From Gimesia sp. (lineage in GTDB: Bacteria > Planctomycetota > Planctomycetia > Planctomycetales > Planctomycetaceae): DNA of 64,000 bases. A program made the position numbers and the translations under genes. The stretch's first letter is position 1. Each line of letters begins with the position of its first letter. This document shows, in pieces, positions 43,488-53,235 of this stretch. The notes below the pieces were generated by a model. That model saw nothing but the letters and a program-made list of their open reading frames with translations, searched no databases and was not told the origin of the DNA. The stretch covers positions 367,887 through 431,886 of the forward strand of contig PAJV01000013.1 of assembly GCA_002706765.1 (NCBI GenBank), written 5' to 3'.

Positions 43488-43967
43488 ATGGGCAAGAAGT
43501 TTACAGCCAGTGTAAGTCAGTTGAAGCCAGATCCGCGGTTCAATTCGCTGCTGGCTTCCAAGTTTGTTAACTGCCTGATGCACGATGGCAAAAAGAGCGT
43601 TGCTCAAAACGTCTTTTATGATGCCCTGGATCGTATCAAAGAGAAGGTTCCCGATGTGGAGCCGATCGAAGTTTTCACACAGGCTGTCGAAAACGTAAAG
43701 CCCAGTGTGGAAGTCCGATCCAAGCGCGTCGGTGGTGCGACTTACCAGGTTCCCACACCTGTGAGTTCCAAGCGTCAGCAGACTCTGGCGATTCGCTGGA
43801 TTCTGGCAGCAATTCGCGGCAAGAAGGGGCGTCCGATGGAAGTCCGTCTGGCTGATGAAATCATGTCCGCTCACAAGAAAGAGGGGACAGCCATGACCAC
43901 ACGTGAGAATATTCATCGAATGGCTGAAGCGAACAAAGCATTTGCTCACTTCGCCTTCTCACGCTAA
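43488..43967 (+). CDS. rpsG: 30S ribosomal protein S7
   Basis: A 159-residue protein that starts assembly of the small-subunit head and contacts the E-site tRNA. ATG 43488, preceded by AGAGGAAAAGTTGC, gives a normal family start (MGKKFTASV). Conserved parts are [38 protein letters not shown] and the C-terminal [18 protein letters not shown]. Its stop is followed within 20 bases by a strong terminator, so fusA is not simply co-transcribed from rpsL. Confidence 0.97.
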   Translation: MGKKFTASVSQLKPDPRFNSLLASKFVNCLMHDGKKSVAQNVFYDALDRIKEKVPDVEPIEVFTQAVENVKPSVEVRSKRVGGATYQVPTPVSSKRQQTLAIRWILAAIRGKKGRPMEVRLADEIMSAHKKEGTAMTTRENIHRMAEANKAFAHFAFSR

Positions 43968-43985
43968 AGTAAGTTAATCGATCAT

Positions 43986-44037
43986 AAAGACGCACTGGTA
44001 TGGCTCTCGCGCCATTACTTTGTGCGTCTTTTTTTTT
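43986..44037 (+). terminator. Rho-independent terminator after rpsG
   Basis: AAAGACGCAC (43986-43995) pairs perfectly with GTGCGTCTTT (44022-44031), with an inner ATGGC/GCCAT stem, followed by a run of nine T (44029-44037). Confidence 0.92.
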
Positions 44038-44167
44038 GATACAGTGCAAGAATGAAAAGAGTCGCAGCAGAGTGTGTGAGTTGGGTTGCAGGCAGGAGAG
44101 GTGTTGCTGCCAGGTAAGGCTTGTATCCAGGTTTTACCGTGGCGTCTCCAAGGCCATTTGGGTCGAG

Positions 44168-44173
44168 TATAAT
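44168..44173 (+). promoter_or_regulatory. Possible -10 element for fusA
   Basis: A perfect TATAAT lies between the rpsG terminator and fusA, about 180 bases before the start codon. No good -35 hexamer lies 16-18 bases upstream, so this is only a candidate. Confidence 0.35.
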
Positions 44174-44351
44174 AGACTAAGAGAATGGTTCAATGCGACG
44201 CGTTCCAGCGTCTTGGCAGATCTGGGGTGTCGCGTTGACCGGAGTGGTCTGCACGCGCGTTGGCGTGCTCGCCTGGCATTGATCACCGGTTAATGCAGGA
44301 TGGATGGGCCACTGGTATATTAATAATTTTGTGAATGGGATGGCAGGGAAA

Positions 44352-46451
44352 ATGTCAGCTTCAATAGATCATATCAGAAACATCGGGATTATCGCTCACA
44401 TCGATGCCGGTAAAACGACGACCACGGAGCGGATTCTGTATTATGCAGGCGTGGTGCACCGGCCCGGCGGTGTTGATGAGGGGACAACGGCAACCGACTT
44501 CGATGAAGAGGAAGCGAAGCGGGGAATCACCATTTACTCTGCTGCGATCACCTGTCACTGGAAAGGCTACTCGATCAACATCATTGACACGCCCGGGCAC
44601 GTGGATTTTACGGCCGAGGTGGAGCGGAGTCTGCGGGTGCTGGATGGTGCAGTGGTGGTGTTCAGTGCGATGGAAGGGGTGGAGGCGCAGAGCGAAACCG
44701 TCTGGCGCCAGGCGGATAAATACAATGTGCCCCGCATCTGTTTCATCAATAAGATGGACCGTATTGGTGCCAGTTTCAATCGCACATTTGAAGAGATCCG
44801 TCGCCGTCTGCGCGCCAATCCGGTCGCGCTGCAGGTCCCGATCGGGGAGGGTTCCACTTCCACGGGGGTCTCTTTTGAAGGCGTGATTGATCTGGTCAAA
44901 ATGAAATCGCTCTATTACGACAAAGAGTCGATGGGATCCAGCTTCGAAGTCCGTGAGATTGCCCCTGAGTATCTTGAGCAGGCGCAGGAGTGGCGGAGTA
45001 AAATGCTGGAAGCCGTTGCCGAGCTGGATGAGAAGGTGCTGGAGCAGTATTACGAAACCGAGGATATCCCGGAAGAAGATCTGCTGCGCCTGTTGAGGGA
45101 GGCGACGCTGCGGGGTGATCTGCAGCCGACATTTTGCGGTTCTTCTCTGAATTTTATCGGCGTACAGCCTGTGCTGGATGCGGTGGGAGCGTTTCTGCCC
45201 AGTCCTCTGGATCGTCCGCCTGTGGCGGGGATCAATCCGCAACCGAAAAAGCGGGGCGGTGAAGCCGGCGAGCCTGAGTCGCGGGAGACTTCAGTCGATG
45301 AGCCCATGTGCGGCCTGGTCTTTAAGATTCAGACAGACAAGCACGGCGATTTATGCTTTATCCGAGTTTATTCGGGACAGTTGAAGAGTGGTACGCGACT
45401 GCTGAATGCACGAACGGGGAAGAAGGAATTAATCAGTCAGCTCTGGCGCGTACATGCCGACGCGCGGGAAAAAGTTGAAACAGACAGCATTGATGCCGGC
45501 GATATTGCCGGGGTGATCGGGCCCAAAGATGCGGTTACGGGGGATACACTGTGTGATATCAAGCATCCGATCCTGCTGGAAAGTATTTCATTTCCCGAGA
45601 CAGTGATTTCGATGGCAGTTGAGCCGGAGTCGAGCGCGGATCGGAAAAAACTCGAAGAGACCCTGGTCAAGCTGTCCCGCCAGGATCCGACCTTCAAGGC
45701 CATTCCTAATGAAGAGACCGGGCAGACAATCGTGTCGGGTATGGGGGAATTGCATCTGGAAGTGTTGCGAAACCGGATGCAGAAAGAATTTAATTTGAGC
45801 GTGCGTGTGCATAAGCCTCGGGTGAGCTATCGCGAAACGGTCGCTGCGGCGATCGAGAAAGAAGTGGAGTTCAATCGCCCTTCGGCAAACGGCAATATGT
45901 ATTTCAGGGTCAAGCTGCGGCTGGAACCTTTCAAGGGTGAGTCACCTGTTTCCATTATCAGTAAGTTAAAGCCCGAGGAATTGGATCCGGCGTTGACTAA
46001 AGTGGTCATGGAGACCTTAAGGATGGGGGTTGATGGAGGTGGCCAGGTTGGCTTTCCGCTGATGAATGTGCAATTCACTGTCCTGGATGCCCATGCCCGT
46101 GAAGGGGAAACGAATGATACTGCGGTTGAGGCCGCGGTTTCCGAGGCATTGCATGGCTGTATCATGGATGCAAAAATGCAGTTGCTGGAGCCGATTATGA
46201 AGATGGAAGTCGTGACTCCTGATGAGTTTCGGGGAAATATCCAGGCGGACCTCAGTTCCCGTAATGCCAATGTGTTAAACAGTGAGTGGCGGGGTGATCT
46301 GTGTGTGATGGAGGTCGAATCGCCGCTGTCACAGTTATTTGGTTATTCTACCCAGATTCGCAGTCTGTCGCAGGGTCGTGCCTCGTTTTCCATGGAGCCA
46401 TTGAAGTACGCACCGGCTCCGCCGAGTGTCTTAAAAGAGATGATTGGATAA
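44352..46451 (+). CDS. fusA: Elongation factor G family GTPase
   Basis: A 699-residue translational GTPase. I choose ATG 44352 ([20 protein letters not shown]); in-frame starts at 44340 and 44304 are possible. G1 is [12 protein letters not shown]2 KRGITI, G3 DTPGHVDF, G4 NKMD. Domain II has [20 protein letters not shown], and domains III-V are complete, ending [12 protein letters not shown]. The switch region [20 protein letters not shown] and the following [15 protein letters not shown] resemble the mitochondrial EFG2/spdEFG2 type more than classical EF-G (which reads HDGAATMDW here). The str position suggests translocation, the sequence suggests possible recycling work; both remain open. 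It lies after a terminator. Confidence 0.9.
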   Translation: MSASIDHIRNIGIIAHIDAGKTTTTERILYYAGVVHRPGGVDEGTTATDFDEEEAKRGITIYSAAITCHWKGYSINIIDTPGHVDFTAEVERSLRVLDGAVVVFSAMEGVEAQSETVWRQADKYNVPRICFINKMDRIGASFNRTFEEIRRRLRANPVALQVPIGEGSTSTGVSFEGVIDLVKMKSLYYDKESMGSSFEVREIAPEYLEQAQEWRSKMLEAVAELDEKVLEQYYETEDIPEEDLLRLLREATLRGDLQPTFCGSSLNFIGVQPVLDAVGAFLPSPLDRPPVAGINPQPKKRGGEAGEPESRETSVDEPMCGLVFKIQTDKHGDLCFIRVYSGQLKSGTRLLNARTGKKELISQLWRVHADAREKVETDSIDAGDIAGVIGPKDAVTGDTLCDIKHPILLESISFPETVISMAVEPESSADRKKLEETLVKLSRQDPTFKAIPNEETGQTIVSGMGELHLEVLRNRMQKEFNLSVRVHKPRVSYRETVAAAIEKEVEFNRPSANGNMYFRVKLRLEPFKGESPVSIISKLKPEELDPALTKVVMETLRMGVDGGGQVGFPLMNVQFTVLDAHAREGETNDTAVEAAVSEALHGCIMDAKMQLLEPIMKMEVVTPDEFRGNIQADLSSRNANVLNSEWRGDLCVMEVESPLSQLFGYSTQIRSLSQGRASFSMEPLKYAPAPPSVLKEMIG

Positions 46452-46623
46452 TTTTTGAAAAATCATAGGGTTGGACGCTTGGTATCCAGCGGGTGAATGT
46501 GTAACTTGTCTCCTCTGCTGGTTTGAAAGCCGTGTACCGGAATTCAGATGACCAGTGGCTAATGAGAATTCCAGGTGAAGATGTCAGAATTTCAAAAAAA
46601 GCGTTTTAGCTTTGTTGGGGTTG

Positions 46624-46652
46624 TTGACAAGTGGTAAGGGTCTCATTAGTAT
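46624..46652 (+). promoter_or_regulatory. Sigma-70 type promoter of the S10 operon
   Basis: A perfect TTGACA (46624-46629) and TAGTAT (46647-46652) are separated by 17 bases, about 70 bases before rpsJ. The expected start of transcription is near 46659. Confidence 0.75.
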
Positions 46653-46661
46653 TGCTCGCTT

Positions 46662-46690
46662 CCCCGTGTGAGAAAAATGTCTAAACGGGG
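46662..46690 (+). promoter_or_regulatory. Leader hairpin of the S10 operon
   Basis: CCCCGT (46662-46667) pairs with ACGGGG (46685-46690) in the short rpsJ leader, with possible extra CTT/AAG pairs outside. S10 leaders in other bacteria are bound by L4 for feedback; whether this one is cannot be told. Confidence 0.4.
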
Positions 46691-46722
46691 TAAGAGTCTA
46701 ATTTTAAAGAAGGAAATTATTG

Positions 46723-47055
46723 GTGGCCGTTGCGAGTCAAGAGCGAATTCGAATTCGCATGGAAGCTTATGATCACTCCGTTTTGGATCAGTCGGCAGCA
46801 GATATTGTTGATACCGCGAAGCGAACCGGTGCGATCGTGCATGGCCCTATTCCGTTGCCAACGCGAATTGAGCGATATACGGTTCTGAAGGGGCCGCACA
46901 TCGACAAGAAATCTCGCGAGCAGTTTGAAATTCGGACTCATAAGCGTTTGGTTGATATTTTGTCTCCAACCGGTAAGACGATTGATGCTTTGAATAAATT
47001 GTCGTTGCCTGCTGGAGTTGATATTAAAATTAAGGCGTCCGCTGGCGGAAACTAG
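46723..47055 (+). CDS. rpsJ: 30S ribosomal protein S10 (NusE)
   Basis: A 110-residue protein of the small-subunit head that also acts as NusE in antitermination. GTG 46723 is eight bases after AGGA (46711-46714); TTG 46720 is a weaker option. Blocks [39 protein letters not shown] and [14 protein letters not shown] are typical. The extra N-terminal and C-terminal residues are minor. It opens the S10-spc-alpha gene set that runs to rplQ. Confidence 0.96.
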   Translation: MAVASQERIRIRMEAYDHSVLDQSAADIVDTAKRTGAIVHGPIPLPTRIERYTVLKGPHIDKKSREQFEIRTHKRLVDILSPTGKTIDALNKLSLPAGVDIKIKASAGGN

Positions 47056-47215
47056 TCTTTTATCGGTTTTCGTTATGATGCTCGCGGTGCTGGCTCTGTG
47101 TCGGTGTCGCTTGATTGGTTAGGGATCCAGCTTTGGCTGGTGGTGCTATGCTTCCTGCTGTCTGTACGGACGGTGTTCGTGGAAGCTTTGTTCCCGTTGT
47201 TTAAGGGTGATGAGT

Positions 47216-47905
47216 ATGCCTGTCGGTCTGCTGGGTAAAAAGGTCGGAATGACGCAAATTTATGATGACGGGGTAATGGTTCCGGTCACTGTAATTCAGG
47301 CTGGTCCTTGCCATGTCCTCCAGGTGCGTACTCTGGACACGGATGGGTATGAAGCGGTTCAGGTTGGTTTTGAAGATAAACCACGCCGCCTCGCTGCTCG
47401 AAGTGAACGTGGTCACGTGGCTGCCTTGGACAGTAAGCGTCAGAAGAAACGGACCGAAGCTGGTGTCGTCACTGTTGAAAAAGCAGGCTGTGAACCCAAA
47501 CGGTTTGTGAAAGAGTTTCGCACCGATGGAGAAGATCATGGTTGCGAAGTGGGTGGCGAGCTGACTGTGTCTGTCTTCGCTGATGTGCCGTTCATCGATG
47601 TGATTGGTACCAGCAAGGGGCGTGGTTTCGCCGGTGTAATGAAGCGACATAATTTCTCTGGTCAACGTGCTTCGCATGGTGTGAAACGGGTTCACCGTCA
47701 TGGTGGTTCGATTGGTCAGAGTGCGGATCCTTCCCGTGTAATGAAGGGGACGCGAATGGGTGGTCGATATGGTGGCAAGCAGATTACTGTCAGACATTTG
47801 AAAGTGGTCCGGGTCGATGAGGAGAACGGCGTTCTTCTGGTCCGGGGTGCCGTGCCAGGGCCCAACGGGGGTGACCTGGTGATTCGTCAGACTAACAAGT
47901 ATTAG
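47216..47905 (+). CDS. rplC: 50S ribosomal protein L3
   Basis: A 229-residue early-assembly protein reaching toward the peptidyl-transferase centre. ATG 47216 (MPVGLLGKKVGMTQIYDDG) follows AAGGGTG at a spacing of six; ATG 47210 and GTG 47207 are alternatives. The internal loop RASHGVKRVHRHGGSIGQS and GRYGGKQITVRHLKVV match the family. It is 160 bases after rpsJ. Confidence 0.96.
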   Translation: MPVGLLGKKVGMTQIYDDGVMVPVTVIQAGPCHVLQVRTLDTDGYEAVQVGFEDKPRRLAARSERGHVAALDSKRQKKRTEAGVVTVEKAGCEPKRFVKEFRTDGEDHGCEVGGELTVSVFADVPFIDVIGTSKGRGFAGVMKRHNFSGQRASHGVKRVHRHGGSIGQSADPSRVMKGTRMGGRYGGKQITVRHLKVVRVDEENGVLLVRGAVPGPNGGDLVIRQTNKY

Positions 47906-47959
47906 TTTTTGAGTGTTTGAAGTACGTAGACAGTTCTGCCTTATATAAATGGTGTCGAA

Positions 47960-48589
47960 ATGATTTCTGTTGCAATTCAAGATAAAGCTGGCAAAGAAGT
48001 GGGCAAATATGAATTTGAGTCCACGGAACTGGCCAATGGAATCAATCGCCAGTTACTGCACGATGTAGTCGTGATGTATGAGGCGAATAAGCGAATTGGT
48101 TCTTCCAAAACAAAGAGCCGTGGTATGGTTGTTGGCAGTACCAAGAAGCTGTACCGTCAGAAGGGAACTGGTCGTGCCCGTGCTGGTGCTTCCCGGACTC
48201 CTGTGCGGCGTGGTGGTGGTCACACTTTTGCGAAAACTCCCAAAGACTGGAGCTATCGTTTGCCTAAGAAGGCAGTCAAGCTGGCGACCCGCATGGCAAT
48301 TTTAAGTAAATTCGAAGATGAACAGGTAACGCTGATTGATGAGCTGGTGTTGCAGGTTCCAAAAACAAAAGAAGTCACAGGCGTGCTGAAGGCTCTGGGG
48401 TTATCCAGCACCAGCTGTCTGCTGACTGTGGAAGGGCATGATCCTGTAATATGGAAATCTGCTCGCAATATTGCTGGAGTGCAGGTTTCACCTGCAAGCG
48501 ACCTGAATGCCTATGATGTTCTGCATCAGCGGCAGATGGTTCTGACCAAGTCGGCCCTGGATCGGCTGCTCGGTCGGGTTGAAGAATAG
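47960..48589 (+). CDS. rplD: 50S ribosomal protein L4
   Basis: A 209-residue exit-tunnel protein that in some bacteria also represses the S10 operon. The tunnel loop GSTKKLYRQKGTGRARAGAS then RTPVRRGGGHTFAKTPKDW is intact, as are KLATRMAILSKF and the C-terminal NAYDVLHQRQMVLTKSAL. Spacing from rplC is 54 bases. Confidence 0.96.
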   Translation: MISVAIQDKAGKEVGKYEFESTELANGINRQLLHDVVVMYEANKRIGSSKTKSRGMVVGSTKKLYRQKGTGRARAGASRTPVRRGGGHTFAKTPKDWSYRLPKKAVKLATRMAILSKFEDEQVTLIDELVLQVPKTKEVTGVLKALGLSSTSCLLTVEGHDPVIWKSARNIAGVQVSPASDLNAYDVLHQRQMVLTKSALDRLLGRVEE

Positions 48590-48641
48590 TTTACAGGATT
48601 TTCAGTTTAGTCATCCAGTCTGAGTATTGAGGTTAGTTGTT

Positions 48642-48950
48642 ATGTCGGATGGTTCAAAAAAAGGCGTTCAGCTGGAGCCGTATCAGGTCGTCATCCGGCC
48701 ATTGGTGACAGAAAAAGGGACTCACCTGTCTGAGTCTTTTAATGCATACACGTTTGTGGTCGATAAGTCTGCCACAAAAACAGATATTAAGAAAGCTGTG
48801 TCTGACTTGTGGAATGTGCGGGTGGTTTCTGTTCGCACACAGAATCGAGGCGGAAAGCCACGGCGTCATAAGTATAAAGTTGGTTATACCAAATCATGGA
48901 AAAAGGCCATTGTTGAACTGCACGAAGATGATCGCATTTCATTCTTTTAA
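48642..48950 (+). CDS. rplW: 50S ribosomal protein L23
   Basis: A 102-residue protein at the tunnel exit where trigger factor and SRP dock. ATG 48642 follows GAGG (48629-48632). The family block YQVVIRPLVTEKGTHLSE and FVVDKSATKTDIKKAVSDLW, followed by the basic loop RGGKPRRHKYKVGYTKSWKK, identify it. Confidence 0.95.
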   Translation: MSDGSKKGVQLEPYQVVIRPLVTEKGTHLSESFNAYTFVVDKSATKTDIKKAVSDLWNVRVVSVRTQNRGGKPRRHKYKVGYTKSWKKAIVELHEDDRISFF

Positions 48951-49030
48951 GCCATGTTTTGTGTAGGGTGTCAGTCAAAACAATTTGTGATCTGGTTTTG
49001 AAGCCAACAAAAATATTGAGGAACTAAATT

Positions 49031-49888
49031 ATGGGAATCCGATTCTACAAGCCAACAACACCAGGTCGGCGTGGTGCATCGGTGAGCGATTTTGCAGCGA
49101 TTACCGATCGCAAAAAAGCTCCTGAGAAATCCCTGCTGGTGCGGTATAAGAAAAAGGGTGGACGCAATAACCAGGGCGTGATCACTTCACGTCACCGGGG
49201 TGGCGGACACAAGCGGATGTATCGTCTGATTGACTTCCGTCGCACCAAAGATGGTGTGCCCGCGAAGGTCAACGGAATTGAATACGATCCGAATCGTTCT
49301 GCCCGGATTGCACTGTTGCATTATGTAGATGGTGAAAAGCGATACATTCTGGCTCCGGAAGGCTTGAAAGCCGGTGATACCGTGGTCAGTGGAGAAAAAG
49401 TAGAGCCGAACATCGGGAACTGCATGCCTCTGTCTGCCATTCCCCTGGGTTCAACAATTCATAACGTAGAAATGCAGCCTGGTCGTGGTGGTCAGCTCTG
49501 TCGCAGTGCCGGTACTTCCGCTGTGCTCAATGCACGCGAAGAAAACTGGGCACAGGTGACTCTGCCATCCGGCGAAGTTCGTCGTATCCCGAATTCCTGT
49601 CGAGCCACGATTGGTGAAATTGGAAACTCGGAACACACAAAAGTCGTTCTGGGAAAAGCAGGTCGCAAGCGCTGGCTGGGGCGTCGTCCTCATGTGCGTG
49701 GTACCTGTATGAATCCGGTCGCTCACCCGATGGGTGGTGGTGAAGGTCGTAACTCAGGTGGTCGTCACCCCTGTAGCCCGACTGGTAAGCTCGCCAAAGG
49801 TGGAAAGACCAGGAAGCGGAAAAAAGCTTCTTCAAAAGCCATTATTCGACGTCGCAAGTCACGTCGTTATGGCCAGTTGAAGCTCTGA
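49031..49888 (+). CDS. rplB: 50S ribosomal protein L2
   Basis: A 285-residue protein near the peptidyl-transferase centre, needed for subunit joining. Blocks [57 protein letters not shown] and [18 protein letters not shown] with the conserved histidine are present. Length is normal for the family. It follows rplW by 80 bases. Confidence 0.98.
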   Translation: MGIRFYKPTTPGRRGASVSDFAAITDRKKAPEKSLLVRYKKKGGRNNQGVITSRHRGGGHKRMYRLIDFRRTKDGVPAKVNGIEYDPNRSARIALLHYVDGEKRYILAPEGLKAGDTVVSGEKVEPNIGNCMPLSAIPLGSTIHNVEMQPGRGGQLCRSAGTSAVLNAREENWAQVTLPSGEVRRIPNSCRATIGEIGNSEHTKVVLGKAGRKRWLGRRPHVRGTCMNPVAHPMGGGEGRNSGGRHPCSPTGKLAKGGKTRKRKKASSKAIIRRRKSRRYGQLKL

Positions 49889-49951
49889 TTTAGTAAGTTA
49901 ATTCAAGTTTAAAGTATAACTATCTGTTTTCGATAATTGAGGACAAGTTTT

Positions 49952-50218
49952 ATGGGTCGCTCTCTGAAAAAAGGGCCATATGTTGACGTGAAGCTTCTGA
50001 AGAAGATTGAGAAGCTGAACGAATCGGGAAAAAAGACGCCGATCAAGACATGGGCTCGAGCTTCAACAATTGCTCCGGAATTTGTAGGTCATACATTCCT
50101 GGTGCATAACGGGCGCGCTCACTTAAACGTGTATGTGTCGGAAGAAATGGTCGGGCACAAGCTGGGTGAATTCTCGCTGACCCGCAACTTCCGCGGCCAT
50201 ACGATGAAGAAGAAATAA
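49952..50218 (+). CDS. rpsS: 30S ribosomal protein S19
   Basis: An 88-residue head protein. ATG 49952 follows GAGGAC; five upstream residues in a longer frame are not conserved. The N-terminus [20 protein letters not shown], the [19 protein letters not shown] block and [14 protein letters not shown] identify it. Confidence 0.96.
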   Translation: MGRSLKKGPYVDVKLLKKIEKLNESGKKTPIKTWARASTIAPEFVGHTFLVHNGRAHLNVYVSEEMVGHKLGEFSLTRNFRGHTMKKK

Positions 50219-50297
50219 GCGTTTGTGTTTGTTGTTGTTGCGGCTGTAACGGCCGATAACCGATAGAATTATGCAATAGTGAAGTGGAGTAATTGTC

Positions 50298-50642
50298 ATG
50301 GGGCAAGTTCGAGCAATGCATCGATTTGCACGAATTTCAGCAACAAAGGTTCGTCCTTTTGCAGACCTGGTTCGAGGTATGACTGCTTCAGAAGGTTTGG
50401 ATTCGTTAAAATACATTCCAAACCGGGGAGCACGTTTTCTTGAGAAGGTCATCAAAAGCGCAATGGCCAATGCTGAAGACAAGGGTGCTCGTAATGTCGA
50501 AGGTTTGAAGATCACCGAAGCCCGCGTTGATGGCGGACCGATGTTCAAACGCATTCAGCCCCGGGCCCGAGGGATGGCCTACACGATCCGTCGTCGTATG
50601 TCACACATTCATGTTTCTATTGACGCTCCTGAGCTGCCTTAG
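50298..50642 (+). CDS. rplV: 50S ribosomal protein L22
   Basis: A 114-residue tunnel protein. Blocks AMHRFARISATKVRPFADLV and NAEDKGARNVEGLKITEARV, then the tunnel hairpin MFKRIQPRARGMAYTIRRRM, fit the family, including the basic tip that lies near the macrolide-binding area. GTGGAG lies upstream. Confidence 0.96.
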   Translation: MGQVRAMHRFARISATKVRPFADLVRGMTASEGLDSLKYIPNRGARFLEKVIKSAMANAEDKGARNVEGLKITEARVDGGPMFKRIQPRARGMAYTIRRRMSHIHVSIDAPELP

Positions 50643-50720
50643 AACTGAGAAGACTGTTTACTTGACTGTTGTCAGAAGTCACAAAAATCAATCAGAAATA
50701 CTTAAAGGATAACCTGTATC

Positions 50721-51422
50721 ATGGGGCAAAAAGTTCGACCAACCGGATTTCGAGTCGGCGTGGTAGAAGACTGGAGAAGTCGTTGGTATGCCTCCAAGAA
50801 AGATTTTGGGGCACTGCTGATTGAAGATCAGAAAGTCCGAAACTTTATCCATACAAAATACAAATTTGCCGGCATTCCCAAGGTCGAGATCGAACGAACT
50901 CGCGACCAGGTTGTCGTGCATTTATTCACAGCCCGCCCGGGGATCATTATTGGTCGTAAAGGGCAGGAAGTGGACCGGTTGAAAGCGGAACTGGAAGATC
51001 TGACCGGTCGGCGAATGGAACTGAAGATTATTGAAGTTGACAATGCACTGCAAAGTGCAGCACTGGTTGCGGAAGATATTGCTCAGCAGTTATCAAAGCG
51101 TGGTAGCTTCCGTCGAACTATTAAACGTGCCCTGGACCAGGTAATGGAAACGGGCGTTCATGGAATTAAAATCGAGCTTTCCGGTCGATTGGGTGGGGCA
51201 GAAATGTCACGGCGTGAAAAAGCAAGCCGTGGCTCTATTCCACTTTCGACTCTGCAACGTCATGTTGACTACGGATTCCGCGAGGCACACACCACCTTCG
51301 GAGTTATTGGAGTGAAAGTCTGGATCGACCTTGGTGATTATTCTGATGAGGAGAATCGCGATGGCTCTGATGCCAAAGCGGGTCAAGCACCGCAAAAGCC
51401 AAAGAGGACGCATAAAAGGTAA
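50721..51422 (+). CDS. rpsC: 30S ribosomal protein S3
   Basis: A 233-residue protein at the mRNA entry tunnel. The start GQKVRPTGFRVGVVEDWRSR, the KH motif GIIIGRKGQEVDRLKAELED and the C-terminal domain GVHGIKIELSGRLGGAEMSR are typical. The C-terminal tail (AGQAPQKPKRTHKR) is translated from DNA that also encodes the start of rplP: the two frames overlap by 62 bases. Confidence 0.96.
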   Translation: MGQKVRPTGFRVGVVEDWRSRWYASKKDFGALLIEDQKVRNFIHTKYKFAGIPKVEIERTRDQVVVHLFTARPGIIIGRKGQEVDRLKAELEDLTGRRMELKIIEVDNALQSAALVAEDIAQQLSKRGSFRRTIKRALDQVMETGVHGIKIELSGRLGGAEMSRREKASRGSIPLSTLQRHVDYGFREAHTTFGVIGVKVWIDLGDYSDEENRDGSDAKAGQAPQKPKRTHKR

Positions 51423-51780
51423 TGCGACACGTGGTAACACTGTTGCCTTTGGTGAATGGGGCTTACAATCTCTGGACCCTGGGCACATAACAGCACAAAC
51501 CATTGAAGCCTGCCGAATTGCAGCGACACAATATGTTCGAGGTGAAGGTAAACTTTACATCCGGATCTTCCCCCAGAAGTCGGTTACATCCCGACCGCTG
51601 GAAACCCGTATGGGTAAGGGAAAAGGGGAACCGGATCACTGGGTTGCCGTCATTAAGCCGGGCACTGTGTTGTTCGAACTGGCTGGCGTTTCGCATGAAG
51701 CAGCCAAACGCTGTTTCGCGCGTGTTGCACACAAGTTACCGGTGAATGTAAAGCTGATTGAACGTCGGCCTTCCATCTAA
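51361..51780 (+). CDS. rplP: 50S ribosomal protein L16
   Basis: A 139-residue protein near the A site. ATG 51361 follows GATGAGGAGAATCGCG; ATG 51370 (MPKRVKHRKSQRGRIKG) is also possible. Conserved blocks are TQYVRGEGKLYIRIFPQKS and MGKGKGEPDHWVAVIKPG. The start lies inside rpsC in another frame (62-base overlap), so translation of the two is probably coupled. Confidence 0.95.
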   Translation: MALMPKRVKHRKSQRGRIKGNATRGNTVAFGEWGLQSLDPGHITAQTIEACRIAATQYVRGEGKLYIRIFPQKSVTSRPLETRMGKGKGEPDHWVAVIKPGTVLFELAGVSHEAAKRCFARVAHKLPVNVKLIERRPSI

Positions 51781-51870
51781 GCTGGTTAATTACAGGTTAT
51801 TATCAATTACATCACTTCGGTCCTGTCCGCCTGGTGCGGGCAGACCGAAAAACATCATTGGGTTTTACTG

Positions 51871-52080
51871 ATGACCAAAGCGAGTGAATTACGCGAGATG
51901 AACGACGAGCAATTGTCTTTCGCTCTGCAGGAAACACAGAAAGAGTTGTTTCAGTTGCGGTTCAAGGCTGCAACCGAGCGGCTTGATGCACCTAGTAACA
52001 TTAAGCGGCTCCGACGTGAGATTGCCCGAATCCAGACAATCCGTCGTGAACGCGAATTAAGTCAGCAGAATAATGCTTAA
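51871..52080 (+). CDS. rpmC: 50S ribosomal protein L29
   Basis: A 69-residue helical-hairpin protein at the tunnel exit. The start TKASELREMNDEQLSFALQE and the segment ELFQLRFKAATERLDAPSNI then RLRREIARIQTI are characteristic. It lies between rplP and rpsQ, the usual order. Confidence 0.94.
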   Translation: MTKASELREMNDEQLSFALQETQKELFQLRFKAATERLDAPSNIKRLRREIARIQTIRRERELSQQNNA

Positions 52081-52102
52081 GCAGGCTCGTTGAGGTAAGA
52101 AA

Positions 52103-52348
52103 ATGCGAAAAATAATGACAGGCACTGTAGCCAGTTCGAAAATGGACAAGACTTTACGAGTCGAAATTCAGCGACGATACCGTCATCCACTCTACGGCAA
52201 AACCGTGCGTGGCCGGACTGTCTGTCACGTGCATGATGAAAAAAATGAAGCACAGGAAGGGGACACTGTCGAAATCATCGAAAGTCGACCCCGCTCCAAA
52301 ACAAAGCGTTGGGATCTGATCCGGGTTGTCGAGAAAAAACAGGACTGA
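52103..52348 (+). CDS. rpsQ: 30S ribosomal protein S17
   Basis: An 81-residue OB-fold protein that binds 16S rRNA early in assembly. Blocks [39 protein letters not shown] and [20 protein letters not shown] identify it. It follows rpmC by 22 bases with GAGGTAAG upstream. Confidence 0.95.
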   Translation: MRKIMTGTVASSKMDKTLRVEIQRRYRHPLYGKTVRGRTVCHVHDEKNEAQEGDTVEIIESRPRSKTKRWDLIRVVEKKQD

Positions 52349-52446
52349 TTCATCTCAGTCTGACTGCGATTTCGGATTCATTTAATAGTACAAAGACAAA
52401 GATCAGGTAGACCTCATCTTTTGGTTGATAAGGAACAGGCAAAGCC

Positions 52447-52815
52447 ATGATTCAGATGCAAACCGATCTGGATGTATGTGATAATTCGGGTGCCAAGGTT
52501 GCGCGCTGCATTAAAGTGCTGGGCGGTACCGGGCGTCGAACTGCTGAAGTCGGCGACGTGATTGTCGTCAGCATCCAGAAAACTCTGGCTGGCAGTAACA
52601 TTAAAAAAGGTCAGGTATTACGTGGCGTGATTGTTCGAACCAGGTACCCCTGTCGTCGCGATGACGGCAGTTACGTGCGGTTCGACCGGAATGCAATGGT
52701 TTTGATCGATGGCGAGGGGAATCCTCGGGGAACACGTATTTTTGGCGCTGTGGCTCGAGAGCTTCGCGAACGCAAATATATGAAAATTATTAGCCTGGCA
52801 AACGAGGTAGTCTGA
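52447..52815 (+). CDS. rplN: 50S ribosomal protein L14
   Basis: A 122-residue protein at the subunit interface. The start [20 protein letters not shown], the block [20 protein letters not shown] and [20 protein letters not shown] are typical. It is two bases from rplX, so those two are probably translated together. Confidence 0.97.
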   Translation: MIQMQTDLDVCDNSGAKVARCIKVLGGTGRRTAEVGDVIVVSIQKTLAGSNIKKGQVLRGVIVRTRYPCRRDDGSYVRFDRNAMVLIDGEGNPRGTRIFGAVARELRERKYMKIISLANEVV

Positions 52816-52817
52816 GA

Positions 52818-53171
52818 ATGAAGATACGACGTGGCGATTCAGTGATTGTAATCACGGGAGCAGATGCAGGCGATACTCCCCGGAAAGTATTACAGGTAGT
52901 TGACGGCGGTAAAAAGCTGACCGTGGAAAATGTAAATCGTGTTTTCAAACACGTGAAACGTGGCCATCCCAAGAGTCCTCAAGGGGGACGCCTGGAAGTG
53001 GAAATGCCGATCGATGTTTCGAACGTGAAGTTTTATTGTGAAGCCTGCAGTTCAGCAGCCCGTGTTGGTTATCGCTATGCAGATGACGGCAGCAAGGAAC
53101 GATTCTGTAAGAAGTGTAGTGCATCGCTGGGAACGATCAGTCCTGCGAAGGCAAAATATCAGAAACAATAA
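52818..53171 (+). CDS. rplX: 50S ribosomal protein L24, zinc-ribbon form
   Basis: A 117-residue assembly initiator. The KOW part is RRGDSVIVITGADAGDTPRK and the conserved VNRVFKHVKRGH. The C-terminal part has four cysteines, FYCEACSSAARVGY and RFCKKCSASLG, arranged as two CxxC knuckles that could bind zinc, as in some other bacterial L24 proteins. Confidence 0.95.
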   Translation: MKIRRGDSVIVITGADAGDTPRKVLQVVDGGKKLTVENVNRVFKHVKRGHPKSPQGGRLEVEMPIDVSNVKFYCEACSSAARVGYRYADDGSKERFCKKCSASLGTISPAKAKYQKQ

Positions 53172-53235
53172 TCAGATTTTGTAGTTTTCAGTAAGGAAGA
53201 TTGTTCCGCGAGTTCGGTCAGTCTGAAGCAAAACA

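Noticed and set aside
44000-44293. Plus-strand frame of 97 codons between rpsG and fusA
   Set aside because: It starts inside the rpsG terminator and has no family pattern.
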